Source: Thermoplasmata archaeon
Lineage (GTDB): Archaea; Thermoplasmatota; Thermoplasmata; Sysuiplasmatales; Sysuiplasmataceae
Reading direction: 5' to 3'
Assembly: GCA_021796175.1 (NCBI GenBank)
Contig: JAJYOM010000027.1
Span: 1 to 15,113 of the forward strand
DNA: 15,113 nucleotides
Part shown: piece after piece, positions 6,932 through 13,269 of the stretch
Layout of the letters: every line of letters starts with the position of its first letter
How positions within the stretch are numbered: the first letter of the stretch is position 1
Translations under genes and position numbers: made by a program
Notes under the pieces: model-generated
Database searches by the model: none
Seen by the model: the letters and a program-made list of their open reading frames with translations, nothing else
Told to the model about the DNA's origin: nothing

Positions 6932-7436
6932 AACCCGAAGTCAGTCCTTCCAAGCAAGGATCTTCAGCATGCCCTCGCTTTCCCTTTTTTTTGCCCGTGG
7001 ACATTCCGGTTACCTGATTTCAGGGGATGCACAGACTGCATCACATTCGGCGTCCTGACTGGAATCTGGCGTACCTGTGTGAGATGGATGATGCTGTTGA
7101 GGGGCATGAAGCTGATGCTGTCCGCATTTAGATTGCCGAGCATTGACACTTTCCACGTTGCACGTGACTTCGTGCAGTAGGAGAGTATGAGAAAGGTAAT
7201 GTATGAAACAGCCGGCAGGCTAATGCGGATTCGGTGGAGTATGAGCAACAGCACACGCCCTCTGAGTAATCTTCGAATTCCTGCCTCTCCCAAACCAGTC
7301 GCATCTTCTCCTGACGCCGGAATACGGACTGAATGGCCTTTTGCAACTGCAATTAAGCATCACACCGGTGCTGCCAATGGCTTGTATGTGAAATGCGGGC
7401 CGCACGGGCGCACGTAATATACACACGAAATGGAGG
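6932..7436. other. 505-nt interval without a convincing gene; several short hairpins
   Basis: No open frame here has recognisable protein features. Directly visible are a T8 tract (6985-6992), an inverted repeat CCTGA-TT-TCAGG (7013-7024), a hairpin GATGCA-CAGAC-TGCATC (7026-7042), a hairpin GCACG-TGACTT-CGTGC (7160-7175), a near-palindrome TGCGGGCCGCA (7394-7404) and a TATA-like TAATATA (7414-7420). It may be intergenic spacer, a decayed gene or an unrecognised RNA. One short - strand frame (7352 to 7128) begins with a charged, protein-like stretch (VFRRQEKMRLVWERQEFEDY) but then degrades. I looked for RNase P and SRP RNA core motifs and saw none. Confidence 0.5.
6985..6992 (+). terminator. 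T8 tract, probable transcription terminator after coaD-DUF84
   Basis: Eight consecutive T residues on the + strand lie about 55 nt after the coaD fusion stop, preceded by a pyrimidine-rich run. Archaeal RNA polymerase terminates at oligo-T without needing a hairpin. Confidence 0.55.
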
Positions 7437-7535
7437 CGCTGAGGGGGAGATTTGAACTCCCGAGTCGCAGAGCGACACCGGCTATCTTGTAATATCTCAA
7501 GGCCGGCGCCTTGAACCGGGCTTAGCTACCTCAGC
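7437..7535 (-). tRNA. tRNA-Ser(UGA) with a 12-nt intron
   Basis: The - strand folds into a complete class II tRNA. The acceptor stem GCTGAGG/CCTCAGC is perfect, with discriminator G73. The D arm is GCT/GGC. The anticodon stem is CCGGC/GCCGG, the long variable arm is GTCGC-TCT-GCGAC, and the T arm is GGGAG-TTCAAAT-CTCCC. The long variable arm with G73 is the archaeal serine identity (leucine would have A73). The anticodon TGA is at 7499-7497. The anticodon loop is 12 nt too long because of an intron after position 37. No CCA is encoded. The first ten nucleotides overlap the 3' end of pheT, whose TAG stop forms tRNA positions 8-10. No separate promoter is obvious, so the tRNA may be processed from the pheT transcript or read from an element inside pheT. 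Confidence 0.93.
7484..7495 (-). other. Archaeal tRNA intron (12 nt) at position 37/38
   Basis: Removing ATATTACAAGAT restores the 7-nt loop CTTGAGA. The loop bases CTTG (32-35) pair with CAAG of the intron to form the 4-bp central helix of a bulge-helix-bulge motif. It is flanked by the 3-nt bulges AGA (cut after AG) and ATA (cut after AT), as the splicing endonuclease requires. The inner helix is essentially absent, making this a relaxed, very short intron. Confidence 0.88.
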
Positions 7536-9157
7536 TCCAGAGTCCTGCCAAGGCCGAATTCGACGGCCACAATGGGATTATAGAGATTAAAGTTTGTAAT
7601 GACTTCAGGATGCAGTTCCCCGAGAATCCCGGTTTTTTCGCCACGAACGACAATTGACATCTGTCTGCCCTCTATGAACCGGGGGTCAGTTGAGGCGCTG
7701 TAATCAAGGTCCATGCCCATGTCCCTGCCGATGGCGTCGACGAGTGACTTGCACTCCGCGAATGTGGCCTTCGGATGAATGCTGACTGCTGCGAAATGCA
7801 TAATGCGCCTGGGCGCATGAACATCACCTATCTCGAATATTCGCTGCGGCAGTTCGTTATGCTTGTTGGCCTCAAGTGTCAGAAGCATTCCGGGAAGAAG
7901 CGAAGTGCGCAGGAAGTCTCTCTCCTCCAGAACCGGATTTCTAAGGGAGATTCCCTCCGATGGCTCGAGATTCATCCTCCTGAATTCGAACTCTGCTCCG
8001 GAAATCATGAAAGTCACCACTTGGGTGTAACCGTAGCCTATGAGCAGTTCTGAGATGTTTGCAGATTGCTTAGTCGTAATACTCAATTCTCCCACAGTCT
8101 GCTCGCGTGGAGCTGTCGAGCCGAAGGCACCGAAGCCGTATCCTACAGCGACATCCTCAACCATATCCACAGGATGCATCACGTCCATTCTGTAAGGCTG
8201 AACAAGTGCGGTCACCCGGTTCCCTTCCAGGGATGCATTATACCCCATCCGTTCCAGCAGTTCAATCGCCCTCGAGCCATCAATGTCAACACCAAGCATT
8301 TTCCTTATGTCATGCAGTTTCACACTGAGCCGCCTCTTGGCAAGGTCCGGTGTTCTGCATATGCCCTTCCTGTTTTCCACGACCATGTCACATATGCTTC
8401 CACCTCTGTCAGCGAGCGCTGCAGTTATTATGTTGAGCACTCCGCTGCATGCCTCCCGGCTTGTACCGGTAACATCGACAAACACGTCCGTGGTTCTATC
8501 TGTCAGCCGTGTTGCATTTCCGTTTATGATAGGCGGCATTGAAAGTACTGTGCCATCCGCGTCAGTGATGAGCGGGAACGGCCCTTCACCCAATATCCAT
8601 CCGAATTCTTTTCCCTTTTCGTGTTTCTCAATGATGTCGGCGAGCGTCATTTTCGTCTCATAATCGAGCGGGTAAAATGCATAATCGCTGCCGCCATGTG
8701 CAGCGTAGCTGAACGGGAATTTTACATTGCGCAGGTCATGTATGCCTACGGCCACCTTCCTCCTCTTTCTGCCTACTGTAATGTGCAGTTTTTCCTGGAG
8801 GTCAATGAGCGAATGTAGCAGTTTGTCGGTGAACTTCAATCCACGTACGACTGAGCAGACAATCACCGGGCGTACATCTTCGACACTCCTGTCCACAATA
8901 AGCCTGTTCTCTTCACTTATTGCAGAATAATCCGGCACATACGTCTCTGAAGAGTAGAGAGACTTCATGGTCCTCGCAATGCCTTCGACAGAATAGTGAT
9001 CTGGCCTGTTGGGAAAAAATTCGAATCTGAGTAAACCCTCCTCCTCCCCTTCGAAGCTGGCGCCCGTCATCGGCACTCTGTCTATGAACCAGTCTGCCGG
9101 TTTGTCCAGTCCTGACAGGAGTTTCAATTCTTCGTATGGTATGTCTATTACAGGCAT
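7526..9157 (-). CDS. pheT: Phenylalanyl-tRNA synthetase beta subunit (archaeal type)
   Basis: A 543-residue beta subunit of the cytosolic alpha2-beta2 PheRS. The start matches archaeal PheT (MPVIDIPYEELKLLSG), and FEFFPNRPDHYSVEGIARTMKSLY near residues 46-69 is the family signature of the B1 region. The B3/B4 editing region, the B5 segment (RRLSVKLHDIRKMLGVDIDG) and the synthetase-like C-terminal domain (SGAEFEFRRMN, LRNPVLEERDFLRTSLLPGML, RIFEIGDV) all follow in order. Length equals that of archaeal/eukaryal PheT. The alpha subunit gene is not in this window. ATG 9157 is fixed by a strong TATA box 24-32 nt upstream, so the mRNA is probably leaderless. The last codons (GAG CTG AGG TAG) overlap the acceptor stem of tRNA-Ser. 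Confidence 0.96.
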   Translation of the reverse strand: MPVIDIPYEELKLLSGLDKPADWFIDRVPMTGASFEGEEEGLLRFEFFPNRPDHYSVEGIARTMKSLYSSETYVPDYSAISEENRLIVDRSVEDVRPVIVCSVVRGLKFTDKLLHSLIDLQEKLHITVGRKRRKVAVGIHDLRNVKFPFSYAAHGGSDYAFYPLDYETKMTLADIIEKHEKGKEFGWILGEGPFPLITDADGTVLSMPPIINGNATRLTDRTTDVFVDVTGTSREACSGVLNIITAALADRGGSICDMVVENRKGICRTPDLAKRRLSVKLHDIRKMLGVDIDGSRAIELLERMGYNASLEGNRVTALVQPYRMDVMHPVDMVEDVAVGYGFGAFGSTAPREQTVGELSITTKQSANISELLIGYGYTQVVTFMISGAEFEFRRMNLEPSEGISLRNPVLEERDFLRTSLLPGMLLTLEANKHNELPQRIFEIGDVHAPRRIMHFAAVSIHPKATFAECKSLVDAIGRDMGMDLDYSASTDPRFIEGRQMSIVVRGEKTGILGELHPEVITNFNLYNPIVAVEFGLGRTLELR

Positions 9158-9180
9158 CGTCAGCGTTCATCGGAGGAAGA

Positions 9181-9189
9181 TTATATATT
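9181..9189 (-). promoter_or_regulatory. TATA box of pheT
   Basis: On the - strand the box reads AATATATAA, an excellent archaeal TATA element centred 28 nt before the pheT ATG (9157). It shows that pheT is transcribed independently of the upstream QueA-like gene and supports a leaderless start. Confidence 0.75.
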
Positions 9190-9220
9190 GATATTGCAGC
9201 TCTGTTCACCATCCAGGATT

Positions 9221-10267
9221 TCAGGCGATGAACGACAGATCACCGAACTCATGCCACTGATAGCCCAACGATGATGCGGTGGAATAGACTGATCTGAGCA
9301 GTGAATCGTCAAGAAATGCAGATATCATCTCGACATGTGAACTTTCAGGGTCGTGGAGACCGGTTATCAGCGCGTCCACGCATTTGAAATTGTAGCCCGG
9401 CCTTATGAAAAGTTCCGTTGCCGATTCGCCCGGTATTATCCTGCCGCGGTACGAGTCTTCAAGTGCCCTTGTAACAGAGGTGCCAACTGCAATCACCCTT
9501 CCTCCCTCGCTGGCGGTCTGTTCGATAATATCAGCAGTCTGTCTGGAAATTGAATACTTCTCTTCGAGCAGGACCGCAGATGCGTCGAATTCCCACGGTT
9601 CGAGCGGGCTCAAATTGCAGTGAAGCGTCAGGTATGCTCTCCTGACACCCTTCCGCTCGACCAGATTCATCACACGCTCAGTGAACGGTCTCGAGGCGGA
9701 AGGAAATTCAGCCGAACCCGGGACAATGGAATGAGCTGATCTGTAGAAGTCCATAGGAAGTTTGAAGGGTATGTGTTCATATGACACTGGTGCTCCATAC
9801 TTGTCAAGTATCTCTCTCAAACCGGCCTCGTCGACACCGGTTTTCGCCCAGTAAAATCTGCTGAACCTGCTGTGTCTCCGTTCGAGTCTCACAGTCGAGC
9901 GGTCCCCAAGCAGCTGCAAATCTGCACGCTCTGCCTGAAGTGAACTGTTGAATGATTTTGGCCTCGGTTCGACCAGCACCATTCCGTCCAGCCTCGACGT
10001 TCCAAAATGCAGCCAGCCTGATGAGTCTGTATCTGAGTTGAATACAGGGACTGCAGACGGAACCAGTTCACTGTTGTTGAATACAAGCAGGTCTCCCTTC
10101 CTGAGGTAATGCACTATTTCCAGGAAGCCGGATGATGAATACACGCCAGATTTCCTGTCCACTGAAATGAGATTCACCTCATCCCTTCCTCTTCCGTAGA
10201 ATTCCGGCGGGAGATGCGAATCCCAGACACCGAAACTGTGCCTTGGGCCCGGTTCGGGTGCGTTCAA
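9221..10267 (-). CDS. QueA-like protein (SAM:tRNA ribosyltransferase-isomerase family, divergent)
   Basis: A 348-residue protein, near the usual QueA length (about 350). QueA landmarks are recognisable in order: HLPPEFYGRGRDEVNLISVDR (18-38), YLRKGDLLVFNNSELVPSAV (54-72, canonical NDTRVIPARL), GSAEFPSASRPFT (184-196, canonical PSAGLHFT), LTLHCNLSPLEP (213-224, canonical TLHVGxGTFxPV), GGRVIAVGTSVTRALE (255-270), FIRPGYNF and ALITGLHDPESSHVEMISAF. Several catalytic-region motifs are therefore altered. Canonical QueA attaches the SAM ribosyl moiety to preQ1-tRNA in bacterial queuosine synthesis, whereas archaea make archaeosine. A divergent QueA paralogue with PSAGRPFT-type motifs exists in some queuosine-lacking bacteria (my recollection), so another substrate is plausible. 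The TTG start at 10267 overlaps the SDR stop in a TTGA. Confidence 0.8.
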   Translation of the reverse strand: MNAPEPGPRHSFGVWDSHLPPEFYGRGRDEVNLISVDRKSGVYSSSGFLEIVHYLRKGDLLVFNNSELVPSAVPVFNSDTDSSGWLHFGTSRLDGMVLVEPRPKSFNSSLQAERADLQLLGDRSTVRLERRHSRFSRFYWAKTGVDEAGLREILDKYGAPVSYEHIPFKLPMDFYRSAHSIVPGSAEFPSASRPFTERVMNLVERKGVRRAYLTLHCNLSPLEPWEFDASAVLLEEKYSISRQTADIIEQTASEGGRVIAVGTSVTRALEDSYRGRIIPGESATELFIRPGYNFKCVDALITGLHDPESSHVEMISAFLDDSLLRSVYSTASSLGYQWHEFGDLSFIA

Positions 10268-10944
10268 TCTACCACTCCCAGCTTCCCTGTTATGATGCCA
10301 TACAGTTCTTCTGCGACATCGGCAGTATTCCTTAATCCAGTTCTGTCGGCGTCAGGAATAGCCAGCGCGTGCATCTCAGTGTCCACATCGCCAGGATCAA
10401 AGTTGATAGCACAGAGTCCAGATCCGTTGCTTTCAACTCCCAACACCTCAACAAGCTGCCTCATGGCAGCTTTTGATGCGCCATACGCACCCCAGCCGGC
10501 ATATGGTTGAACAGCGGCATCCGAGGTAATGTGCACCAGGACTGAACGGCTCTTCATAATTCGCAATGCCCTTTTCATCAGGCTGAAATTGGCGAAGAGA
10601 TTTGTCTCGAAGGTCCTTCGCAGATCCATCATTTCAATGTCTCTGACTCGCGGAAGCGGTGCGGGACCCAGCGTCCCTGCGTTTAAAATACAGGCATCAA
10701 TAGTACCAAACTTTCTAGCAGTTTCGTCGAGTATTGAAGAGACATGATTCTCCAGCCTGAAGTCGGCAGCCAGTGCAAGAAAATGCTCCTGACCCATCTC
10801 CATCTGCATCCCTGAAACAGTTCCCGCGTTTCTTCCAAAGGTTGCGACGTTCCATCCGGCTGAGAAGAACTTGCGCACGAGCGCATTTCCAATACCTGAA
10901 GTTCCACCTGATATCAACACAGTCCTTTTCTTGCCAATTATCAT
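10264..10944 (-). CDS. Short-chain dehydrogenase/reductase (sepiapterin/benzil reductase-like)
   Basis: A 226-residue classical SDR. The Rossmann dinucleotide loop is GGTSGIG (13-19), followed by an FGRN segment at 36-39 where the arginine favours NADP(H). NAG is at 88-90, and the catalytic tetrad is N115, S141 (HITSD), Y154 and K158 (YGASK). The stretch AVQPYAGWGAYGASKAAM resembles sepiapterin and benzil reductases, which reduce alpha-dicarbonyl side chains; this is similarity by eye, and the substrate is unknown. The frame is open from a TTG at 10962, but ATG 10944 is preferred: it lies about 29 nt after a TATA-like box, and the family-typical N-terminus starts there. It overlaps the QueA-like gene by 4 nt (TTGA), so the two form an operon. 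Confidence 0.88.
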   Translation of the reverse strand: MIIGKKRTVLISGGTSGIGNALVRKFFSAGWNVATFGRNAGTVSGMQMEMGQEHFLALAADFRLENHVSSILDETARKFGTIDACILNAGTLGPAPLPRVRDIEMMDLRRTFETNLFANFSLMKRALRIMKSRSVLVHITSDAAVQPYAGWGAYGASKAAMRQLVEVLGVESNGSGLCAINFDPGDVDTEMHALAIPDADRTGLRNTADVAEELYGIITGKLGVVD

Positions 10945-10968
10945 CGGGAGGGTGAAACGCAATTTGAG

Positions 10969-10977
10969 TTATTAAGC
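10969..10977 (-). promoter_or_regulatory. Putative TATA box of the SDR / QueA-like operon
   Basis: On the - strand it reads CTTAATAAC, centred about 29 nt before ATG 10944. It is a moderate match, in the 119-nt divergent region shared with the DNA methyltransferase gene. Confidence 0.4.
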
Positions 10978-11063
10978 TTAATTGTTTACTAATTTTATTA
11001 ACTTCTGCAGGCAAGACAGACAGGGCCGACAATGAATAGTGTATTATCGATCTGATCAATCCA

Positions 11064-11969
11064 ATGGCAGTGTCGAAGGAGTTCATAGGAGACGAACCGG
11101 TGGCCATCAAGCCGTACCGGACTTATGGCGCAGGAAGAAGCCAAATCACAATTTTCCACGGCGATTCTCTCGAGCTGATGCCAACGCTCAACGCGAATTC
11201 TGTCGATGTTGTGGTAACCTCTCCGCCCTACAACATTGGTATAAATTACACCGTCCATCGGGACAATCTTCCAAGGCCGGATTACATGGAGTGGATGTCG
11301 CATTTCGGCAGCATTGTATCTGATGTTCTTCGAAAAGACGGTTCCTTCTTCCTTAACGTAGGCGGCACACCTGAAGATCCGTGGCTGCCCTGGGACGTTG
11401 CAAGGGCGGTTTCTGGCGAGTTGAGCCTGCAGAATGTAATACACTGGGTGAAGTCCATTTCAGTTGATGATGTTGCCTCAGACGGAAGCAGCACTGTATT
11501 GTCGGCGGGACATTTCAAACCAATCAGTAGCAGGCGCTTTCTCAACGATTGCCACGAGTACATCTTCCATTTCACCCATGACGGCAGGATACCGATAGAC
11601 AAGCTCGCTGTCGGCGTTCCCTATAAGGACAAGTCCAACATAGGTCGCTGGAAGTCTGTTTCGAGTGATTTGAGAGACAGGGGTAATCTGTGGTTCATTC
11701 CTTACGAGACAATCCGGAGCAAACAGCAGAGACCGCATCCAGCCACATTTCCGGTGAGACTTCCAGAAATGTGCATACTTCTCCACGGCGTAAGAGAAGG
11801 AATGGCGGTCGTGGATCCTTTCATGGGTATTGGATCCACTGCGCTCGCATGCGCAAGACTGGGCGTTTCATTCACCGGGTATGACATCGACAGCTCATAT
11901 CTGGAAGAGTCCTGCAGCAGGCTCGAAAACTACTTTTCCGGAAGAGAGTCCAAGCCAGAACAGATGTGA
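11064..11969 (+). CDS. Solitary site-specific DNA methyltransferase (beta-type motif order; N4-cytosine or N6-adenine)
   Basis: A 301-residue amino-methyltransferase. The catalytic motif IV TSPPYN is at 52-57, and the SAM-binding motif I, VVDPFMGIGSTALAC, comes afterwards at 249-263, followed by FTGYDID. This IV-before-I order marks the beta class. Other family pieces are CHEYIFHF (163-170), GNLWFIPYETI (207-217) and RPHPATFPVRLPE (223-235). A serine in SPPY is commonest in N4-cytosine enzymes, but beta N6-adenine enzymes can also carry it, so the base is not settled. There is no restriction endonuclease gene beside it: the SDR gene is divergent and glycerate kinase convergent, 4 nt away. It is therefore likely an orphan methylase with a regulatory or protective role. 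ATG 11064 is preceded by an AT-rich region and no SD. Confidence 0.92.
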   Translation: MAVSKEFIGDEPVAIKPYRTYGAGRSQITIFHGDSLELMPTLNANSVDVVVTSPPYNIGINYTVHRDNLPRPDYMEWMSHFGSIVSDVLRKDGSFFLNVGGTPEDPWLPWDVARAVSGELSLQNVIHWVKSISVDDVASDGSSTVLSAGHFKPISSRRFLNDCHEYIFHFTHDGRIPIDKLAVGVPYKDKSNIGRWKSVSSDLRDRGNLWFIPYETIRSKQQRPHPATFPVRLPEMCILLHGVREGMAVVDPFMGIGSTALACARLGVSFTGYDIDSSYLEESCSRLENYFSGRESKPEQM

Positions 11970-11973
11970 GCGG

Positions 11974-13257
11974 TCAAAGCCTGCAATAAAGATAGATGTC
12001 GCTTACATTTGTCCCGGTTTTTCCGGTCAGGAGGCCGGTTCCCATAGTTCTATGGCATTTTTCTCCTTCGAAGTCATTCGGCCCCTCCCTGCAACCCCTG
12101 AGTCCGCTGAAACCCACTGCCCCGGCAAAATCGCTGTTGCCGTCCTTGCCGTCTGTGCCGAATGCAACTACTATTTCATCCCTATGCAGCATCCCGGAGC
12201 AAATAAGTGCAAAATGCTGGCATCTTCCACCCCTGGCACCCGCTGAAGCCTTTGTAGTGATTTCACCGCCCGCGGCTATGACTCCCTTTCCATGGAGTCT
12301 CCGCCTGCCCTCAGCTATTAACAATTTGGCGGCCTGTTCTGCCCCGCCTGAGAGCGTGTAGCGCGACACAAATGCAGTTAAACCTTGTTCTCTGCAGAAA
12401 CTGCAAAGGCGCATGACCGCGTCTCTGTTTGCCGCGATTGTGAACGCACTCGAACGCGAGATGCGCCTGTCTTCTGGTTTCAACGTTTCAAGCCTTCTGT
12501 CCTCAAGCCTGCTCCTCACTTTCCTCCCAAGCCGTACGGTTGTTCGATATTTTCTCAAAACAGCAAGCGCATCGGAGCAAGTAGTCCTGTCCGGCAAAGT
12601 GGGCCCCGAACCTATGTCCTCCGGTATTCCGGTTGGAACATCCGATATCATGAAGGTGCAGACTTTTCTTGGATACACCATCGATGCGAACCTCCCGCCC
12701 TTTATGCCTGAAATGTGCCTTCTAACACAGTTGAGCTCAGATATGTTCGCACCCCTGCTCATCAGTGTTCCCGTCACTTCTCTCTTCTCCGCCAGAGTCG
12801 CTGTCTCGTGCGGCACTGCAAACATGGATGAAGCACCGCCGCTTATCAGGAAAATTACGTGATCATTTTCGCTGCTGCCAAGGGCGTGCTCAATCAGCTT
12901 TTCGCTGTTCTGGACAGTTTCGCTGTCCGGGAGGGGGTGAGTCCCTCTCCTCACCAGCATTCGGTTGTTTTCAAAAGCCTCCGTTCCATTGAGTTCGCAC
13001 CTGTCACCAGGTGAAACAAAATCCAGCAGCGAGGATGCGAATTCCCGGATAGCCTTTCCAGCCCCGAACACATGCAGTCTATCTTCCCTGAGACTCAGAT
13101 TCTTAAGTACGTTCCTTCCGCGGGCAGAATCAAAGAACCGCCCGAAACTCAGCCCTGGTGAAACGAACCGGACAGCTTCCTCCAGGCTCCGGTCGAGCCA
13201 CTCAGCATCCAGTCCTGGAACAGCGTCGTTCAGTTGCTCCCTGTTGAGTATGAGCAG
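11974..13257 (-). CDS. gck: Glycerate 2-kinase (MOFRL family) with a non-canonical start codon
   Basis: Glycerate kinase converts glycerate to 2-phosphoglycerate, the last step of the non-phosphorylative Entner-Doudoroff route in Thermoplasmata. Motifs: LHVFGAGKA near 61-69, FLISGGASS, NCVRRHISGIKGGRFA, ISDVPTGIPEDIGSGPTLPD, GGEITTKASAGARGGRCQH (canonical GGRNQE altered to GGRCQH) and FGTDGKDGNSDFAGA. The first ATG/GTG/TTG in frame is GTG 13071, but translation from there would remove about 62 residues that look family-like (LNREQL, LDRSLEEAVRFVSPG) and leave only 365. The frame is open to the HMG-CoA reductase stop at 13270, and AGGTGAT (13261-13267) precedes CTG 13257 (and ATA 13251). I therefore propose CTG 13257, giving about 427 residues, normal for the family. 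It is the second gene of the hmgA operon. Confidence 0.85.
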   Translation of the reverse strand: MLILNREQLNDAVPGLDAEWLDRSLEEAVRFVSPGLSFGRFFDSARGRNVLKNLSLREDRLHVFGAGKAIREFASSLLDFVSPGDRCELNGTEAFENNRMLVRRGTHPLPDSETVQNSEKLIEHALGSSENDHVIFLISGGASSMFAVPHETATLAEKREVTGTLMSRGANISELNCVRRHISGIKGGRFASMVYPRKVCTFMISDVPTGIPEDIGSGPTLPDRTTCSDALAVLRKYRTTVRLGRKVRSRLEDRRLETLKPEDRRISRSSAFTIAANRDAVMRLCSFCREQGLTAFVSRYTLSGGAEQAAKLLIAEGRRRLHGKGVIAAGGEITTKASAGARGGRCQHFALICSGMLHRDEIVVAFGTDGKDGNSDFAGAVGFSGLRGCREGPNDFEGEKCHRTMGTGLLTGKTGTNVSDIYLYCRL

Positions 13258-13260
13258 GCA

Positions 13261-13267
13261 ATCACCT
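13261..13267 (-). promoter_or_regulatory. Shine-Dalgarno site before the glycerate kinase
   Basis: On the - strand AGGTGAT is an exact match to part of the archaeal anti-SD complement. It lies just after the hmgA stop (TAA at 13272-13270). The spacer is 3 nt to CTG 13257 and 9 nt to ATA 13251. No ATG, GTG or TTG in the glycerate kinase frame lies within reach. Confidence 0.65.
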
Positions 13268-13269
13268 GC

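Noticed and set aside
7013..7120. Possible C/D-box sRNA (GTGATGC followed by CTGA on the - strand; GATGATG and CTGA on the + strand)
   Set aside because: Boxes deviate from RUGAUGA, the second C'/D pair is lacking on both strands and spacing is irregular.
7187..7417. + strand open frame of 76 codons and - strand frames at 6964-7293 and 7128-7352
   Set aside because: No recognisable domain, no SD or well-spaced TATA box that decides a start, and composition unlike the neighbouring genes. I cannot exclude a decayed gene.
7437..7535. Reading the intron-containing tRNA as tRNA-Leu
   Set aside because: The discriminator is G rather than A, and after removal of the intron the anticodon is UGA, which specifies serine.
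11974..13071. Glycerate kinase starting at GTG 13071
   Set aside because: This start removes about 62 upstream residues that resemble the family N-terminal domain, leaves it shorter than family members, and has no SD site.
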